Origin: JAJDTT01 sp022827025
GTDB lineage: Bacteria; Acidobacteriota; UBA6911; RPQK01; JAJDTT01
DNA length: 64,000 bases
Assembly (NCBI GenBank): GCA_965203535.1
Contig: OZ241897.1
Coordinates: 5,828,001-5,892,000 of the forward strand
Direction: 5' to 3'
Part shown: positions 41,688 to 50,792 of the stretch, piece after piece
How the letters are laid out: every line of letters starts with the position of its first letter
Numbering within the stretch: the first letter of the stretch is position 1
Made by a program: the position numbers and the translations under genes
The notes under the pieces: model-generated
Database searches by the model: none
What the model was told of the DNA's origin: nothing
Seen by the model: the letters and a program-made list of their open reading frames with translations, nothing else

Positions 41688-41869
41688 CGGTATCTCCTTA
41701 TTGGGCTAATCGTCACTTGACGAGGATATCACGATCATTCGACGGAGTTCAAGGCGAAGACTGGTCGCGTCCCGGCTCGAAACACCACACGTTTTCTCCA
41801 TGACCCTGCCCTACCCGTCACTGGCATCCAGTCAACGACACTTTGGCAATTTCCGGTCGTCGGGTTCGT

Positions 41870-41970
41870 CCGGCAGTGTTGGGGGACAAGAATGCCGCTC
41901 CCGTGCATGTCAATGGCAATTGGGCAATCGTTGCCACGAAAGAGGGCGCCCACAAGGGGCGCCCCTACGG
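41870..41970 (+). repeat. ~100-bp composite hairpin repeat, copy 2
   Basis: Second copy of the composite element (CCGGCAGTGTTGGGGGACAA at the left, GGCGCCCACAAGGGGCGCCC at the right). The internal hairpin has decayed relative to copy 1. It lies in the 464-bp gap between the RES-Xre pair and the NYN gene; the rest of that gap holds no visible gene. Confidence 0.65.
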
Positions 41971-42105
41971 TCATCGCGCTCGGTGGGTGTGGCTGCGAGG
42001 CGGCGCGTTTGAACTTCGAGCCCGAATGGACTATGTTGGCGCCATTCGCCCCTTGGCAGTACGCCCCGCTCCCATCCTGGACTCAGGATCGGCGATCATG
42101 AGCGA

Positions 42106-42129
42106 GGCCGATCCCTCGGGGCTTTTTTT
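42106..42129 (+). terminator. Possible intrinsic terminator
   Basis: A short GC-rich hairpin (GCCGA-tccc-TCGG) is followed by seven T at 42123-42129. It precedes the NYN gene start by about 22 bases, so it would end transcription entering from the left or act as a leader element. The stem is short, hence low confidence. Confidence 0.3.
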
Positions 42130-42151
42130 CACGCGCCGAGAACATTCAAGG

Positions 42152-42919
42152 ATGATTAGGGCTGCGATCCTCATTGATGGCGGTTACCTGTTGAAGCGGT
42201 TGCCGTTCGTGAGACCGGACATCGACGCAGCCGATCCGGACGCGGTCGCCCATTCGGTCAACCAGCTCGTACGAGGTCACCTGAAACAACTGAACGACGT
42301 GCATCAGGCTACGAATCCTCTGCAATTGCTGTACCGCACGTTCTACTACGACGCTCGGCCCTACGAAAGGAAGGCGCATACACCGGTGGGCCAGCGCCCG
42401 ATCAACTATGCCAGGACACCCCAAGCCCGCTTTCGAAATAGATTCTTCCAGATTCTACGTGGCTATCCCAACTTGGCCGTGCGGTTGGGGGAAGTTCGCA
42501 AGGACCGAAACCGACCCTGGATTCTGAAAGCAGGACCCCAGAAGAGGCTTTTGAGCGGCCTCATCGGGGTCGGTGACCTCACCGATGGCGATTTTGCTCC
42601 TGCCTTGCGGCAGAAGGGCGTCGACATGCGAATCGGTCTCGACATCGCCTCCATCACGTTGAAACGCCACGCGGACGTGATCGTTCTCGTTTCCGGCGAT
42701 TCGGATTTCGTGCCGGCGGCGAAACTCGCGCGGCGGGAAGGCGTGCAGTTCGTGCTCGATCCGCTCTGGCAGGTCGTTTCTCCTGACCTGCTCGAGCACA
42801 TCGACGGGCTGAGAAGCGGCTTCTACAAGCCGCGGCCGGCGGACGTATGGCCGCAAGCGCCACGGCGGACCGCTACGCCAGGATCTCCTTCACCACCCGG
42901 GCCGGGAATTCGTCGGTGA
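42152..42919 (+). CDS. NYN-domain (LabA/DUF88-like) protein
   Basis: 255 residues from ATG 42152. NYN/PIN-like motifs are MIRAAILIDGGYLLKRLPF (Asp9), QKGVDMRIGLDIASITLKRH (Asp) and VIVLVSGDSDFVPAAKLARR (Asp-Ser-Asp). The predicted activity is metal-dependent RNA cleavage. The last ~16 residues (TPGSPSPPGPGIRR) are read antisense through the 3' end of the DUF1501 gene, so the native C-terminus seems to have been replaced at a rearrangement junction. It is convergent with that gene and overlaps it by 47 bases. Confidence 0.78.
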   Translation: MIRAAILIDGGYLLKRLPFVRPDIDAADPDAVAHSVNQLVRGHLKQLNDVHQATNPLQLLYRTFYYDARPYERKAHTPVGQRPINYARTPQARFRNRFFQILRGYPNLAVRLGEVRKDRNRPWILKAGPQKRLLSGLIGVGDLTDGDFAPALRQKGVDMRIGLDIASITLKRHADVIVLVSGDSDFVPAAKLARREGVQFVLDPLWQVVSPDLLEHIDGLRSGFYKPRPADVWPQAPRRTATPGSPSPPGPGIRR

Positions 42920-44354
42920 GGCGTTCACTGCGGCCCTCGCGGACCATGACCAGTTCCCGGTGGTCCAAGCCGAGCTGGTGCAGGATGGTGGCGTGCAGGT
43001 CGTGGACGCTGACCCGGTTCTCCACGGCCCTGAAGCCGATCTCGTCGGTGGCTCCGTGGACGGTCCCGCCCTTGACCCCGCCGCCGGCCAGCCAGACCGA
43101 GAATCCGGCAGGTCCGTGGTCGCGGCCCGCCAGGTTTCCCTGCCTGCTCTGAGAGAGAGGCAGCCGGCCGAATTCCCCGCCCCAGACCAGCAACGTCGAT
43201 TCAAGAAGGCCCCGTTGCTTCAGGTCCTTCAGCAGGGCGGCCACCGGTTGGTCGGTCTTGCCGCAGGCGTACGCGAGCATTTGCTCCAGGTTCTGGTGGG
43301 TATCCCAGATCTGGCCCTCGATATAAAGCTGAACCAACCGGACGCCCCGTTCCACCAGGCGCCGGGCCATCAGGCAACGCCGTGCGTACGAGTCGGTCTC
43401 TTCCTGGCCGATTCCGTACATCTCCCGCGTCGCTTCGCTCTCCTGGGTGAGGTCCAGGGCATCGCTGGCCGCCAACTGCATCCGGGCCGCCAACTCGTAG
43501 TTGGTGATTCGCGCCTGCAGTTCGGACTCGCCCGGACGCTGGTCGCGGTGGCGCCGGTCGAGCCGTCCCAGCAGGGAACGCGCCAGATCCCGCACCGGGT
43601 CGGGGTATTCGTTCTGCGCCTTCAGGTTCAGGATCGGAGTGCCCTTGGCGCGGACCCGGGTGCCCTGGTACACGGGAGGCAGCCACCCCGAGTGCCAGTT
43701 CTGGATATGGTTGATGGGCAAGCCCTTGGGGTCGTCCAGAACCACGTAGGCCGGCAGGTTCTGATTCTCGCTGCCCAGCCCGTAAACGACCCAGGATCCC
43801 AGGCTGGGACGGTTCGAGAAGGCCCGTCCGCTCTGCATCAGGAAGATGGAAGGTTCATGGTTGAAATGGGTGGTGTACATGGAGCGGATCACCGCGATGT
43901 CATCCACCTGCTCGGCCAAGTGCGGCATCATGTTGGACAGTTGGACACCGGACTTGCCGTACCGCTTGAACTTGAAGGGAGAGGGCATGAAGCCGCCCGC
44001 TTCGTTGATGAACTCGATGGTGCTGGCCAGATCCCGTCCCGGCGGCTTGCCCGCGTAACGCTCCAAGGCGGGCTTGGGATCGAACAGGTCCACCTGGCTG
44101 GGTCCGCCGTTCATGAAGAACTGAATGACGGATGTCGCCTTGGGATCGAAGTGCGGCTGGCGCGGTTGGAGGTCGTAGACCCGGTCACGGACTCCGTTCA
44201 GGTCGGGTTTGGCGCCCGCAAGATCCCGGCCCAGCAGCCACGCCAGGGCGGCGCCGTGCAACCCGTCGCCGACCCGGGAGAAGAAGGTTCGCCGCGGCAG
44301 CCGCGTGCTCGGCAAGTTCGGGGTCCGGTCTCGCAATCGGGTCAGAGTATCCAT
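42873..44354 (-). CDS. DUF1501 family exported protein
   Basis: 493 residues from ATG 44354. A Tat-like leader (PRRTFFSRVGDGLHGAALAW) is followed by the sulfatase-like DUF1501 fold: ATSVIQFFMNGGPSQVDLFD, GKSGVQLSNMMPHLAEQVDD, AVIRSMYTTHFNHEPSIFLM, QLYIEGQIWDTHQNLEQ, WGGEFGRLPLSQS and GRDHGPAGFSVWLAGGGVKG. Family members are exported and always occur beside DUF1549/DUF1553 proteins, as here (11-base gap). Biochemical role is unproven. Its last ~125 bp are duplicated at 38225-38353. Confidence 0.9.
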   Translation of the reverse strand: MDTLTRLRDRTPNLPSTRLPRRTFFSRVGDGLHGAALAWLLGRDLAGAKPDLNGVRDRVYDLQPRQPHFDPKATSVIQFFMNGGPSQVDLFDPKPALERYAGKPPGRDLASTIEFINEAGGFMPSPFKFKRYGKSGVQLSNMMPHLAEQVDDIAVIRSMYTTHFNHEPSIFLMQSGRAFSNRPSLGSWVVYGLGSENQNLPAYVVLDDPKGLPINHIQNWHSGWLPPVYQGTRVRAKGTPILNLKAQNEYPDPVRDLARSLLGRLDRRHRDQRPGESELQARITNYELAARMQLAASDALDLTQESEATREMYGIGQEETDSYARRCLMARRLVERGVRLVQLYIEGQIWDTHQNLEQMLAYACGKTDQPVAALLKDLKQRGLLESTLLVWGGEFGRLPLSQSRQGNLAGRDHGPAGFSVWLAGGGVKGGTVHGATDEIGFRAVENRVSVHDLHATILHQLGLDHRELVMVREGRSERLTDEFPARVVKEILA

Positions 44355-44365
44355 ATTCAGGCTCC

Positions 44366-47300
44366 TCAATCGATGTAGAGGAATTCTGCGGTGTTGAAGA
44401 TCGTGTGGCAGAAGGTGGCCAGAGCCAGCCACCGGGCCCTGCCCTCCCTGGGCTCCGGGGAATAGTCCTGGTCCAGTTGCCCTTTCCACTCGCCGGTCAT
44501 CTTCGCCAGAGCCGACCTGCTCCAATCGAGCTCCCGGTCCGACGGGGGGCGGCCCAGAGCGGCCAGGTAGACTCTCGCGACCTGCGCCTCCGGGTCGCGG
44601 CCGACCGTGTCGATCACGCGTCCCGCCATGAAGCGGGAACTGGCCCGGACCGTGTCGCTGTTCATCAACTGCAGGGCCTGGGACGAGACGGTGGAGCGAT
44701 TCCGCACCAGGCAGTTGGGCCGCAACTGGGGCGCGTCGAATGTGTCCAGCATGGTGACCGGAGTCGAGCGCCGCTGCATCAGGTAGATGCTTCTCCGGTA
44801 TCCCGTCTTCGCCTCCTTGGCCACGACTTCTCCATCCGGCTTCTCCTCGATGGCATCGGGAGGTCCGAACGGTGTCGGGTCCAACCGCCCGGACACCTTC
44901 AGGATGGAGTCGCGGACGGCATCGGCGTCCAGCCGGCGCATGGGAAAGTAGGAGAGGAGACGGTTGTCGGGGTCGCCGTCGATCCCCGGATTTCGACCGG
45001 AACTCTGGCGGTACGCGGTGGAGGTGAGGATCATCCGGTGCAGCGCCTTCATGCTCCATCCGCTCCGGACGAACTCCGTGGCCAGCCAGTCGAGGAGCTC
45101 GGGGTGTGAGGGAGGCGAGCCGGTCCGGCCGAAGTTCCCCACCGTCTTAACCAGGCCGGAGCCGAAGTAGTACTGCCAGACGCGGTTGACCAGAACCCGG
45201 GCGGTGAGCGGATGGCGCGGCTGCACGAGCCATTTGGCCAGCGCCAATCGCCGCCCGCTGGTGTCGGTCGTCCACTTCGGCTTTTCCAGACGATAGGGCT
45301 CAAGGCCCATGTCCAGGAAAGACGGGATTCCCGGAGCCACGGGATCCAAGGGATTCTGGTGTTGTCCCCGGCCCAGGACGTGAACCGCCGTGGGCTGGCC
45401 GCCCATGTCGAACAGGGCCCGGAGCCTGGGGTTTCCCTTGAGACGCTTCTTGACCTCCTGAATGGCGTCCCGCTTCTCCTTGGCCGTCTTCTGGAAGGAT
45501 GGGAACCGCTTCTCCAGTTCCTCCGGAAGGATTCTCAACTGGTCCTGGAAGCGCTTGACCAGGTATTCCTGGACCGGAGTCCGTTCCGGAACAGGTGTGT
45601 TTTCAGCCGCGATCACCTCTTCACGGATCAATTCCGGGATTGCGGCTCGTTTCTCCTTCAGGAGCTTCTCGCGCAGGACTTTCGCCTTCTCCTCGAAGGC
45701 CTGCTCGATCTCCTCGATCTCACGCAGAACGGGAGCGTTGGCCTCCTCGACTTCCCGGACCTCCTCCGCGGGCGCTCCCAGGAGCACGCGCATGTTGGAG
45801 TCGTTCCAGTCCGCCTCCGGACCCACCGGAGTCTCGCTGGGAGAGAGCCAGTCATAGGGGTCATAAGCCGTGCGCAGGATGGCGCTGAAGCGATAGTAGT
45901 CGCGCTGCGGAATGGGATCGTACTTGTGATCGTGACATCGGGCGCAAGCCATGGTGATCCCCATCACCGAGGAACTGAGGATCTCGACCTGGCTGGCTAC
46001 CACCTCCAGTCGCTCGGGGACGAAGGCCTGCGACACGCTGTAGGTTCCGTCCGGACCCATCCGCATGAATCCCGTCGCCACCAGCAGATCGCGCTGTTCG
46101 GGAGTCAGGTCTTTCACCGCCTTGTAGTCGAACAGCTCGTCGCCGGCGATCTGCTCCAGGAGGAACCGGTCGTAGGGCTTGTCGTCGTTGAGGGAACGAA
46201 TGACGTAGTCGCGGTAGCGCCAGGCGTTGGGACGAATCGCGTCGGCGGACACCTGCCCCTCCGAGTCGGAATAACCGGCGGCGTCCAGCCAGCGGCGGCC
46301 CCAATGCTCGCCGTATTCCGGAGATTCCAGGAGCTCATCCACCAATTTTCCGTAGCTCTTGGGCGTGCTCTCGTAGGCCTGCACCGCTTCGGGCGCCGGG
46401 GGCAGGCCGGTCACGTCGAAGTAGGCCCGCCGCATCAGGGTCAGGGACGGAGCATCGGGTGAGAAGGTATGGCCCTCTTGTTCCAGCTTCTCCAGCAGGA
46501 AGGCGTCGATGGGAGTGCGAACCCGATTCTGCCCTTGGACCTTCGGGACCCGAGGCCGAGCCGGCGTGCGGAACGACCAGAAATCCCGGTCCGAATCGCC
46601 AACGAGGGGGTCCTCGGAAGCCACCACGGGTTGGGGCTTCCTCTCATCGTAGGGGGCGCCGGCGGCGATCCAGGCCCGGAGGCGCTCCAGCTCGGACGAG
46701 GTCACGGCGCGAACCGAGAGCCGGGCCTGATCCTTCACGGGGGGCATGTCCGAGTTTTCGATCCGTTGAATGAGCAGGCTCTCATCCGGTTTACCCGGTA
46801 CCGCCGCGGGTCCCGAGACACCTCCCTTGAGCAGACTCGCTCGAGTCTGCAGGTCCAGGCCGCCTTCCTGGTTGCGGCGGCCGTGGCAGAGAAGGCACTT
46901 GACGTTGAGGATGGTGGCCACCGTCTCAGGCCCGGCGACCACTTCAGCGGCTGCGACGGCAGCCGTCTCGGTGTCCGATTTCGCGGCTTGCGCTCCGTCC
47001 TCGATCCAGCGCCGGACCAGGTCGATCTCGTCGTCGCTCAATCGATCGGCGCCCATCGGCATGGCGCCCGAGTGGAGCTTTTCCAGCAGCAAGCTCTCCA
47101 ACGGTGAACCGGGCACCAGCGCGGGACCGGATTTCCCGCCCTGCAGGGTGCTTTCGCGGGTTGTCAGGTCGAGATCACCCTGCGGCTGAGACACGCCGTG
47201 GCAAGACAGGCAGTGGGCTTCGAAGAGGGGACCGATGTGGGTCTCGAAATCGGGTCCGGGCGCTTCCTGAGCGGCCAGAACACTTGAAATGCTGACGGTC

Positions 47301-47404
47301 AAGACAAACGCCGGCAGCGAAAAGACTCTCCCGATAGATCGGCTTGGCCTATCGCTGGCGGCCTCGCCTCGCCACGACGAGTCCCCTGCCTGAAACCAAC
47401 TCAT
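44366..47404 (-). CDS. DUF1549/DUF1553 (PSD1) protein with two cytochrome-c-like PSCyt1 domains
   Basis: About 1012 residues if started at ATG 47404, which gives a signal peptide (LPAFVLTVSISSVLAAQEA); two ATGs further upstream are possible. Two haem-type motifs, CLSCHG and CLLCHG, each followed by a GGxSGP repeat block (STLQGGKSGPALVPGSPLES; SLLKGGVSGPAAVPGKPDES), are PSCyt1 domains. Then DUF1549 (GRRWLDAAGYSDSEGQ, ITMACARCHDHKYDPIPQRD) and DUF1553 (RLALAKWLVQPRHPLTARVL, NRVWQYYFGSGLVKTVGNFG) follow. A charged coiled-coil stretch separates the two. The protein is exported and probably handles electrons for a substrate-specific oxidation together with DUF1501. Confidence 0.9.
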   Translation of the reverse strand: MSWFQAGDSSWRGEAASDRPSRSIGRVFSLPAFVLTVSISSVLAAQEAPGPDFETHIGPLFEAHCLSCHGVSQPQGDLDLTTRESTLQGGKSGPALVPGSPLESLLLEKLHSGAMPMGADRLSDDEIDLVRRWIEDGAQAAKSDTETAAVAAAEVVAGPETVATILNVKCLLCHGRRNQEGGLDLQTRASLLKGGVSGPAAVPGKPDESLLIQRIENSDMPPVKDQARLSVRAVTSSELERLRAWIAAGAPYDERKPQPVVASEDPLVGDSDRDFWSFRTPARPRVPKVQGQNRVRTPIDAFLLEKLEQEGHTFSPDAPSLTLMRRAYFDVTGLPPAPEAVQAYESTPKSYGKLVDELLESPEYGEHWGRRWLDAAGYSDSEGQVSADAIRPNAWRYRDYVIRSLNDDKPYDRFLLEQIAGDELFDYKAVKDLTPEQRDLLVATGFMRMGPDGTYSVSQAFVPERLEVVASQVEILSSSVMGITMACARCHDHKYDPIPQRDYYRFSAILRTAYDPYDWLSPSETPVGPEADWNDSNMRVLLGAPAEEVREVEEANAPVLREIEEIEQAFEEKAKVLREKLLKEKRAAIPELIREEVIAAENTPVPERTPVQEYLVKRFQDQLRILPEELEKRFPSFQKTAKEKRDAIQEVKKRLKGNPRLRALFDMGGQPTAVHVLGRGQHQNPLDPVAPGIPSFLDMGLEPYRLEKPKWTTDTSGRRLALAKWLVQPRHPLTARVLVNRVWQYYFGSGLVKTVGNFGRTGSPPSHPELLDWLATEFVRSGWSMKALHRMILTSTAYRQSSGRNPGIDGDPDNRLLSYFPMRRLDADAVRDSILKVSGRLDPTPFGPPDAIEEKPDGEVVAKEAKTGYRRSIYLMQRRSTPVTMLDTFDAPQLRPNCLVRNRSTVSSQALQLMNSDTVRASSRFMAGRVIDTVGRDPEAQVARVYLAALGRPPSDRELDWSRSALAKMTGEWKGQLDQDYSPEPREGRARWLALATFCHTIFNTAEFLYID

Positions 47405-47486
47405 CCTGATCGTGTTCCGAACCCCTTGGGCCGCGAGTATATCAGCTTTACCATACCCATTTGGTCCGTACTCCGACATCCCCTCT

Positions 47487-47627
47487 TCATCGAGAACCCC
47501 TCGACACGCGACGTTCATCGTCGATGAGGAGGACACGGTACGGCCGCTGGAAGCCCCATTTCCATATCACCAGATTGAGATCCTCGGGACCGCCTCCCAC
47601 GGCGAAGCTGGGGACCAGCATCCCAAC
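47487..47627 (-). pseudogene. 3' part of the RES toxin gene split by IS1634 and MITE
   Basis: The minus strand reads VGMLVPSFAVGGGPEDLNLV then IWKWGFQRPYRVLLIDDE and a stop at 47487. This is the expected C-terminus of a RES protein and continues the N-terminal part that ends at 49877. The 47405-47486 stretch upstream of the PSD1 gene holds no further gene. Confidence 0.75.
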
Positions 47628-47630
47628 CTA

Positions 47631-47790
47631 GGAGCCTGCGCGGCAGAAATTAATCTACTGCGAAAGCGGAGAATCGGTCCATATTTCCCCGATTTCTCGG
47701 CGAATAGAACAACTATGCACCTCTAAATCGTGAAAATCTGGCCTCGATTCTCCACTTTCTCGCTACGATCATTTCTACCGCGCAGACTCC
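47631..47790 (-). mobile_element. 160-bp MITE, copy 2 (nested in the IS1634 end)
   Basis: Starts GGAGCCTGCGCGGCAG and ends CGCGCAGACTCC, the inverse of copy 1, exactly 160 bp, flanked by TA on both sides. Its insertion point is inside the terminal CTAG of the IS, so it arrived after the IS. Confidence 0.88.
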
Positions 47791-47872
47791 TAGCCCGAGT
47801 TTACCGTGTTGGGCCACAGAATACAGATAAGTTCCTTTTTTTCAGAGACATGGGGCAGCCCTCCCGTATGAC

Positions 47873-49597
47873 CTAACGGGGCCGGGTCAGGGGTTGGATC
47901 GTGTGGCTGTCGAGGCCCAGGATTTCGTACATCCGCCGCTGTTCGGCCGTCATCTGCGAGAGCGTCGTCCTGAGTTCGGGCTCGCCGCCCTCCTCCCGCG
48001 CGGGATAGAGCACGTCGACCTCGCGGATCCCGCGGAGCGCGTCCAGCAGTGCGGGGATCGAGTCCTTCACGCCGTGGCGGCTCAGTTCCCGCTGCAGCAG
48101 CCCGCACAGCATCAGCGCCAGAACGCAGCAGAACACATGCACCGCGATCTTCTGGTCCGTCCAGTGGTATTGCGGCCGGATCGCGATGCAGTCGCTGTCC
48201 TTCATCTGCCGGAAGGCGCTCTCGACCTGATGCTGGGCCCGGTAGCCCCGCACCAATTCGGCGTCGCTCCAGTCTGTCTGGTCGGTGAACAGCAGGGTCT
48301 TGCCCAGCAGCGTGCTCTGCAGCTTCTCCCAGGCGGGCCGCTGGAAGCGGTAATTCACCCGGGGCAGTCCGTCCTCCTCACGCACCTTGACCTCGAACAG
48401 GTCCCGCATGTGCCGGGCCCGCAGCCAGCCGTCGACCTTCTTTTGCGTGGTGGCCACCCCCGGCTTGCGCCCCCCTCGGATCTTGCCGTCGCGCCAGCGG
48501 CGCAACCGTTGCTGCAGCGCCCGCAGGTGCTGGCGCCGCTTCTCGATCTCGCGCAGCAGCGTCCGGCACTGGGCGTCGAACAGCGCCCGGTTCCAGATCA
48601 CCAGCACCGTGCGCTCGACGCCGAACACTTCGTAGCGGGTGCGGTAGGTGCACACGCCGGTCAACCCGTCGGCCTCCAGCGAGCGCATCCGATCCGCCGG
48701 CACGGCCAGCAGATCCGGGTGCTGGGTCGGCACCAGCGAGCCGATGAAGTGGAACGGGCTGCGCTCGACCCACTCCAGGTTCTCGCGCGAGTTGTTGCCC
48801 TTGTCGAAGACCAGGGTGAGTGTCTCGGCGCCGTCGGCGATCTCGCGGCAGCGCCGGGCCAGGTCGTCGGCAAGGCTCTGGAACAGCGGTGCGTCGGGAC
48901 GGTTGCCGGGATAGGTGCGATGCAGCAGGGGCAGGCGGAAGTCGGTCGTGACCAGTAGCGCCACGCCGATGATGCGCAATGACCTGCGTTCCTCCTTGCT
49001 GTGGCCGCGTTGGGCCAGCTCGGAGTGATCGTTGAAGGAGTCGATGTAGGTGAAGAAGTTGGTGGCGTCAAACAGCACTTGACGAAGGTCGAGGCCGAAC
49101 TCTCGGGTCATGGCGGCCACGATGTCCCGTTCAATAGTGAGGATCGCGGAGACGGGGATGCGGTGCATGTGATCCCAGAAGCGCTGGCTGGTGAGCTGGC
49201 GGGAGCGCAGGGGGAGCAGGCGGGCGAGTGCGGTGGAGTCGAACCAGCGGGCGAGGCTGGCCTTGGACCCGGGGGCGAGGCAGCGGTTGAGGACGGCGGC
49301 GAGCAGGTAGTGACCGACGGAGGGGCCGGAGCCGCGCTTGGGGACCTGGCGGTCGATGTGCTCGACGAGCCGCAGGCGGCGGGCAAGGGTGAGCAGGGCG
49401 GTGGAGGCGCCGAACTCGCGCACGACGGCCTCCCGAGGCTGGGCGGGGACGGGTCCGGCCTGGAGCTTCTCGAGGATCTTGTCGGCACGGCCGAGATAGG
49501 TCTGGGAGACGATCTTGGGCTTGCCGTCGACGCGCTTGCAGACGCGGGCGTAGTAGTAGGGGTGGCCGCGGATGATCTTCTTGACGAGGCTGGCCAT
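47873..49597 (-). CDS. IS1634-family transposase
   Basis: A 574-residue IS4-superfamily DDE transposase. MASLVKKIIRGHPYYYARVC opens it as in IS1634/IS1549 members. The catalytic residues fit VLFDATNFFTYIDSF (Asp), LTLVFDKGNNSRENLEWVE (Asp) and the YREK-like block LVRGYRAQHQVESAFRQMKD (Glu). It is full length with no stops, so the element could be active. Transcription is from the right end, where TATAATTAGGTCATAC precedes the start and a related ATTAGGTCATAC-like repeat lies about 115 bases further out. Confidence 0.92.
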   Translation of the reverse strand: MASLVKKIIRGHPYYYARVCKRVDGKPKIVSQTYLGRADKILEKLQAGPVPAQPREAVVREFGASTALLTLARRLRLVEHIDRQVPKRGSGPSVGHYLLAAVLNRCLAPGSKASLARWFDSTALARLLPLRSRQLTSQRFWDHMHRIPVSAILTIERDIVAAMTREFGLDLRQVLFDATNFFTYIDSFNDHSELAQRGHSKEERRSLRIIGVALLVTTDFRLPLLHRTYPGNRPDAPLFQSLADDLARRCREIADGAETLTLVFDKGNNSRENLEWVERSPFHFIGSLVPTQHPDLLAVPADRMRSLEADGLTGVCTYRTRYEVFGVERTVLVIWNRALFDAQCRTLLREIEKRRQHLRALQQRLRRWRDGKIRGGRKPGVATTQKKVDGWLRARHMRDLFEVKVREEDGLPRVNYRFQRPAWEKLQSTLLGKTLLFTDQTDWSDAELVRGYRAQHQVESAFRQMKDSDCIAIRPQYHWTDQKIAVHVFCCVLALMLCGLLQRELSRHGVKDSIPALLDALRGIREVDVLYPAREEGGEPELRTTLSQMTAEQRRMYEILGLDSHTIQPLTRPR

Positions 49598-49872
49598 ATA
49601 ATTAGGTCATACAATAGCGAATGAAGAGGCTGTATGTCAAGTCTCATCACCTGAAATGAAAGATTATTCTGACTCAATCAGATCGATAGTTCCAGGACAG
49701 ACTTGCCCAAGCCCAACCAATGTTAGGTCATACATAAACGACGGTCATGCCTGCGGGAGGATCGGCCGGATGGGGTCGATAAACTCTTCCCTATCAGTAA
49801 CTTGAAGATGAACAATCGGTCAGCTCATGCACTGGGGCAGTGCCATGCTGACGCGAACACGGTAAACTCGGG

Positions 49873-50244
49873 CTAGCCCGCTGAAACCAGGCGATCGGCC
49901 AGAGCCTGCGAGGGTGGCACCGAGCCGTCGAGCATTTGAGCCTCCCATGAACGGCAATCAAGCTCGTGATCGCTCACTTGAAGGTCGGCCCTTGCCGCCT
50001 GATCCAGCGAATCGAATACTGGATCCAAATCGACCTCGTAGGCACAAAGCGTCAGAGGCTGCATGCGCCGTCCCAACGGTTGCGCCTCACGTATGGCAGT
50101 CAGTGGCGAAAGCGAAGTATAGAGCGCGGGAACGCCTCGCCGGTTGAACCGTCCGCCGTGGCGGCGTGCGCCTTCGCCGGAGAGTGGGGTCCAGGACCAT
50201 TGTGGGTTATGCGCCCGGTAGACCACTCCTCGGAATCGCATCAC
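49873..50244 (-). pseudogene. 5' part of the RES toxin gene, truncated by IS1634
   Basis: Reads FRGVVYRAHNPQWSWTPLSG, GGRFNRRGVPALYTSLSPLT, AIREAQPLGRRMQPLTLCAY and ALADRLVSAG, then stops at the TAG within the IS terminus. The conserved Arg and Glu are present, but the C-terminal core strand (continuing at 47627) is lost. It is preceded by an intact Xre antitoxin gene 12 bases away. Confidence 0.85.
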
Positions 50245-50256
50245 AAGGGGATGGAA

Positions 50257-50607
50257 TCAGGCAAATCCGCCCGCTATGATCCGGTCAAGGTGGGCATGGA
50301 CATGGTCGGCCTTGCCTTCCCGCAGGAGCAGATCCGGCGTGGCGCCCGCGAAGCCCGGCAGAGGTTCGCCGCGGAACCAGGCATAGGCCGCGAGAGCCGA
50401 GCCGGTCTCCGCCTCGACCCGGTTCAGAATCTCCAGCATCTGCCGCAATCGAACCTGTGTTTTTCGTGCGCGGATCCGCGATTTACGGGAGAAGGCATCC
50501 TTACCGAGACCCAACGTACCCGCGATTTCGGTCTTCGTCGTCCGGAGCGCGACCGCGATGAGAGTCGGAGAAAACACCTGATCTTCCACGAAATCCTGGA
50601 ATACCAT
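50257..50607 (-). CDS. Xre/MbcA/ParS-type antitoxin, partner of the split RES toxin
   Basis: 116 residues from ATG 50607. LIAVALRTTKTEIAGTLGLG is the helix-turn-helix-like part; VRLRQMLEILNRVEAETGSA and AYAWFRGEPLPGFAGATPDL are the toxin-binding domain conserved in MbcA/ParS antitoxins. Upstream of the start are two direct TAAATTA repeats (50624-50639 region), a possible autoregulatory site. With its toxin destroyed by the IS, it is now an orphan antitoxin. Confidence 0.82.
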   Translation of the reverse strand: MVFQDFVEDQVFSPTLIAVALRTTKTEIAGTLGLGKDAFSRKSRIRARKTQVRLRQMLEILNRVEAETGSALAAYAWFRGEPLPGFAGATPDLLLREGKADHVHAHLDRIIAGGFA

Positions 50608-50792
50608 TCCGATACCTCGTAATTTACCACCTAATTTAGCGTGATTCTGTTTGTAGTTCCAAATAGGAAGGCCACACCTGCCCCCGGGTGCAGTTCGGTC
50701 AGAGCCGGGACGGCAAGCGCGACCGTCCCATCTCATGTACGGGGTGATGGCGGATGCGGCGCACCAACGGTAGCTCCTGCAATAAGAGTCCG

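Larger units (their letters stand above)
47628..49876 (-). mobile_element. IS1634-family insertion sequence, interrupted by a MITE
   Basis: The right end reads GGTAAACTCGGGCTAG (to 49876). The left end carries its exact complement, CTAGCCCGAGTTTACC, but is split: C-TA at 47628-47630, then the MITE, then TAGCCCGAG from 47791. Removing the MITE and one TA gives a 2087-bp element with inverted repeats of about 21 bp. The outer CTAG may be a 4-bp target duplication. The transposase inside is intact. Confidence 0.85.
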
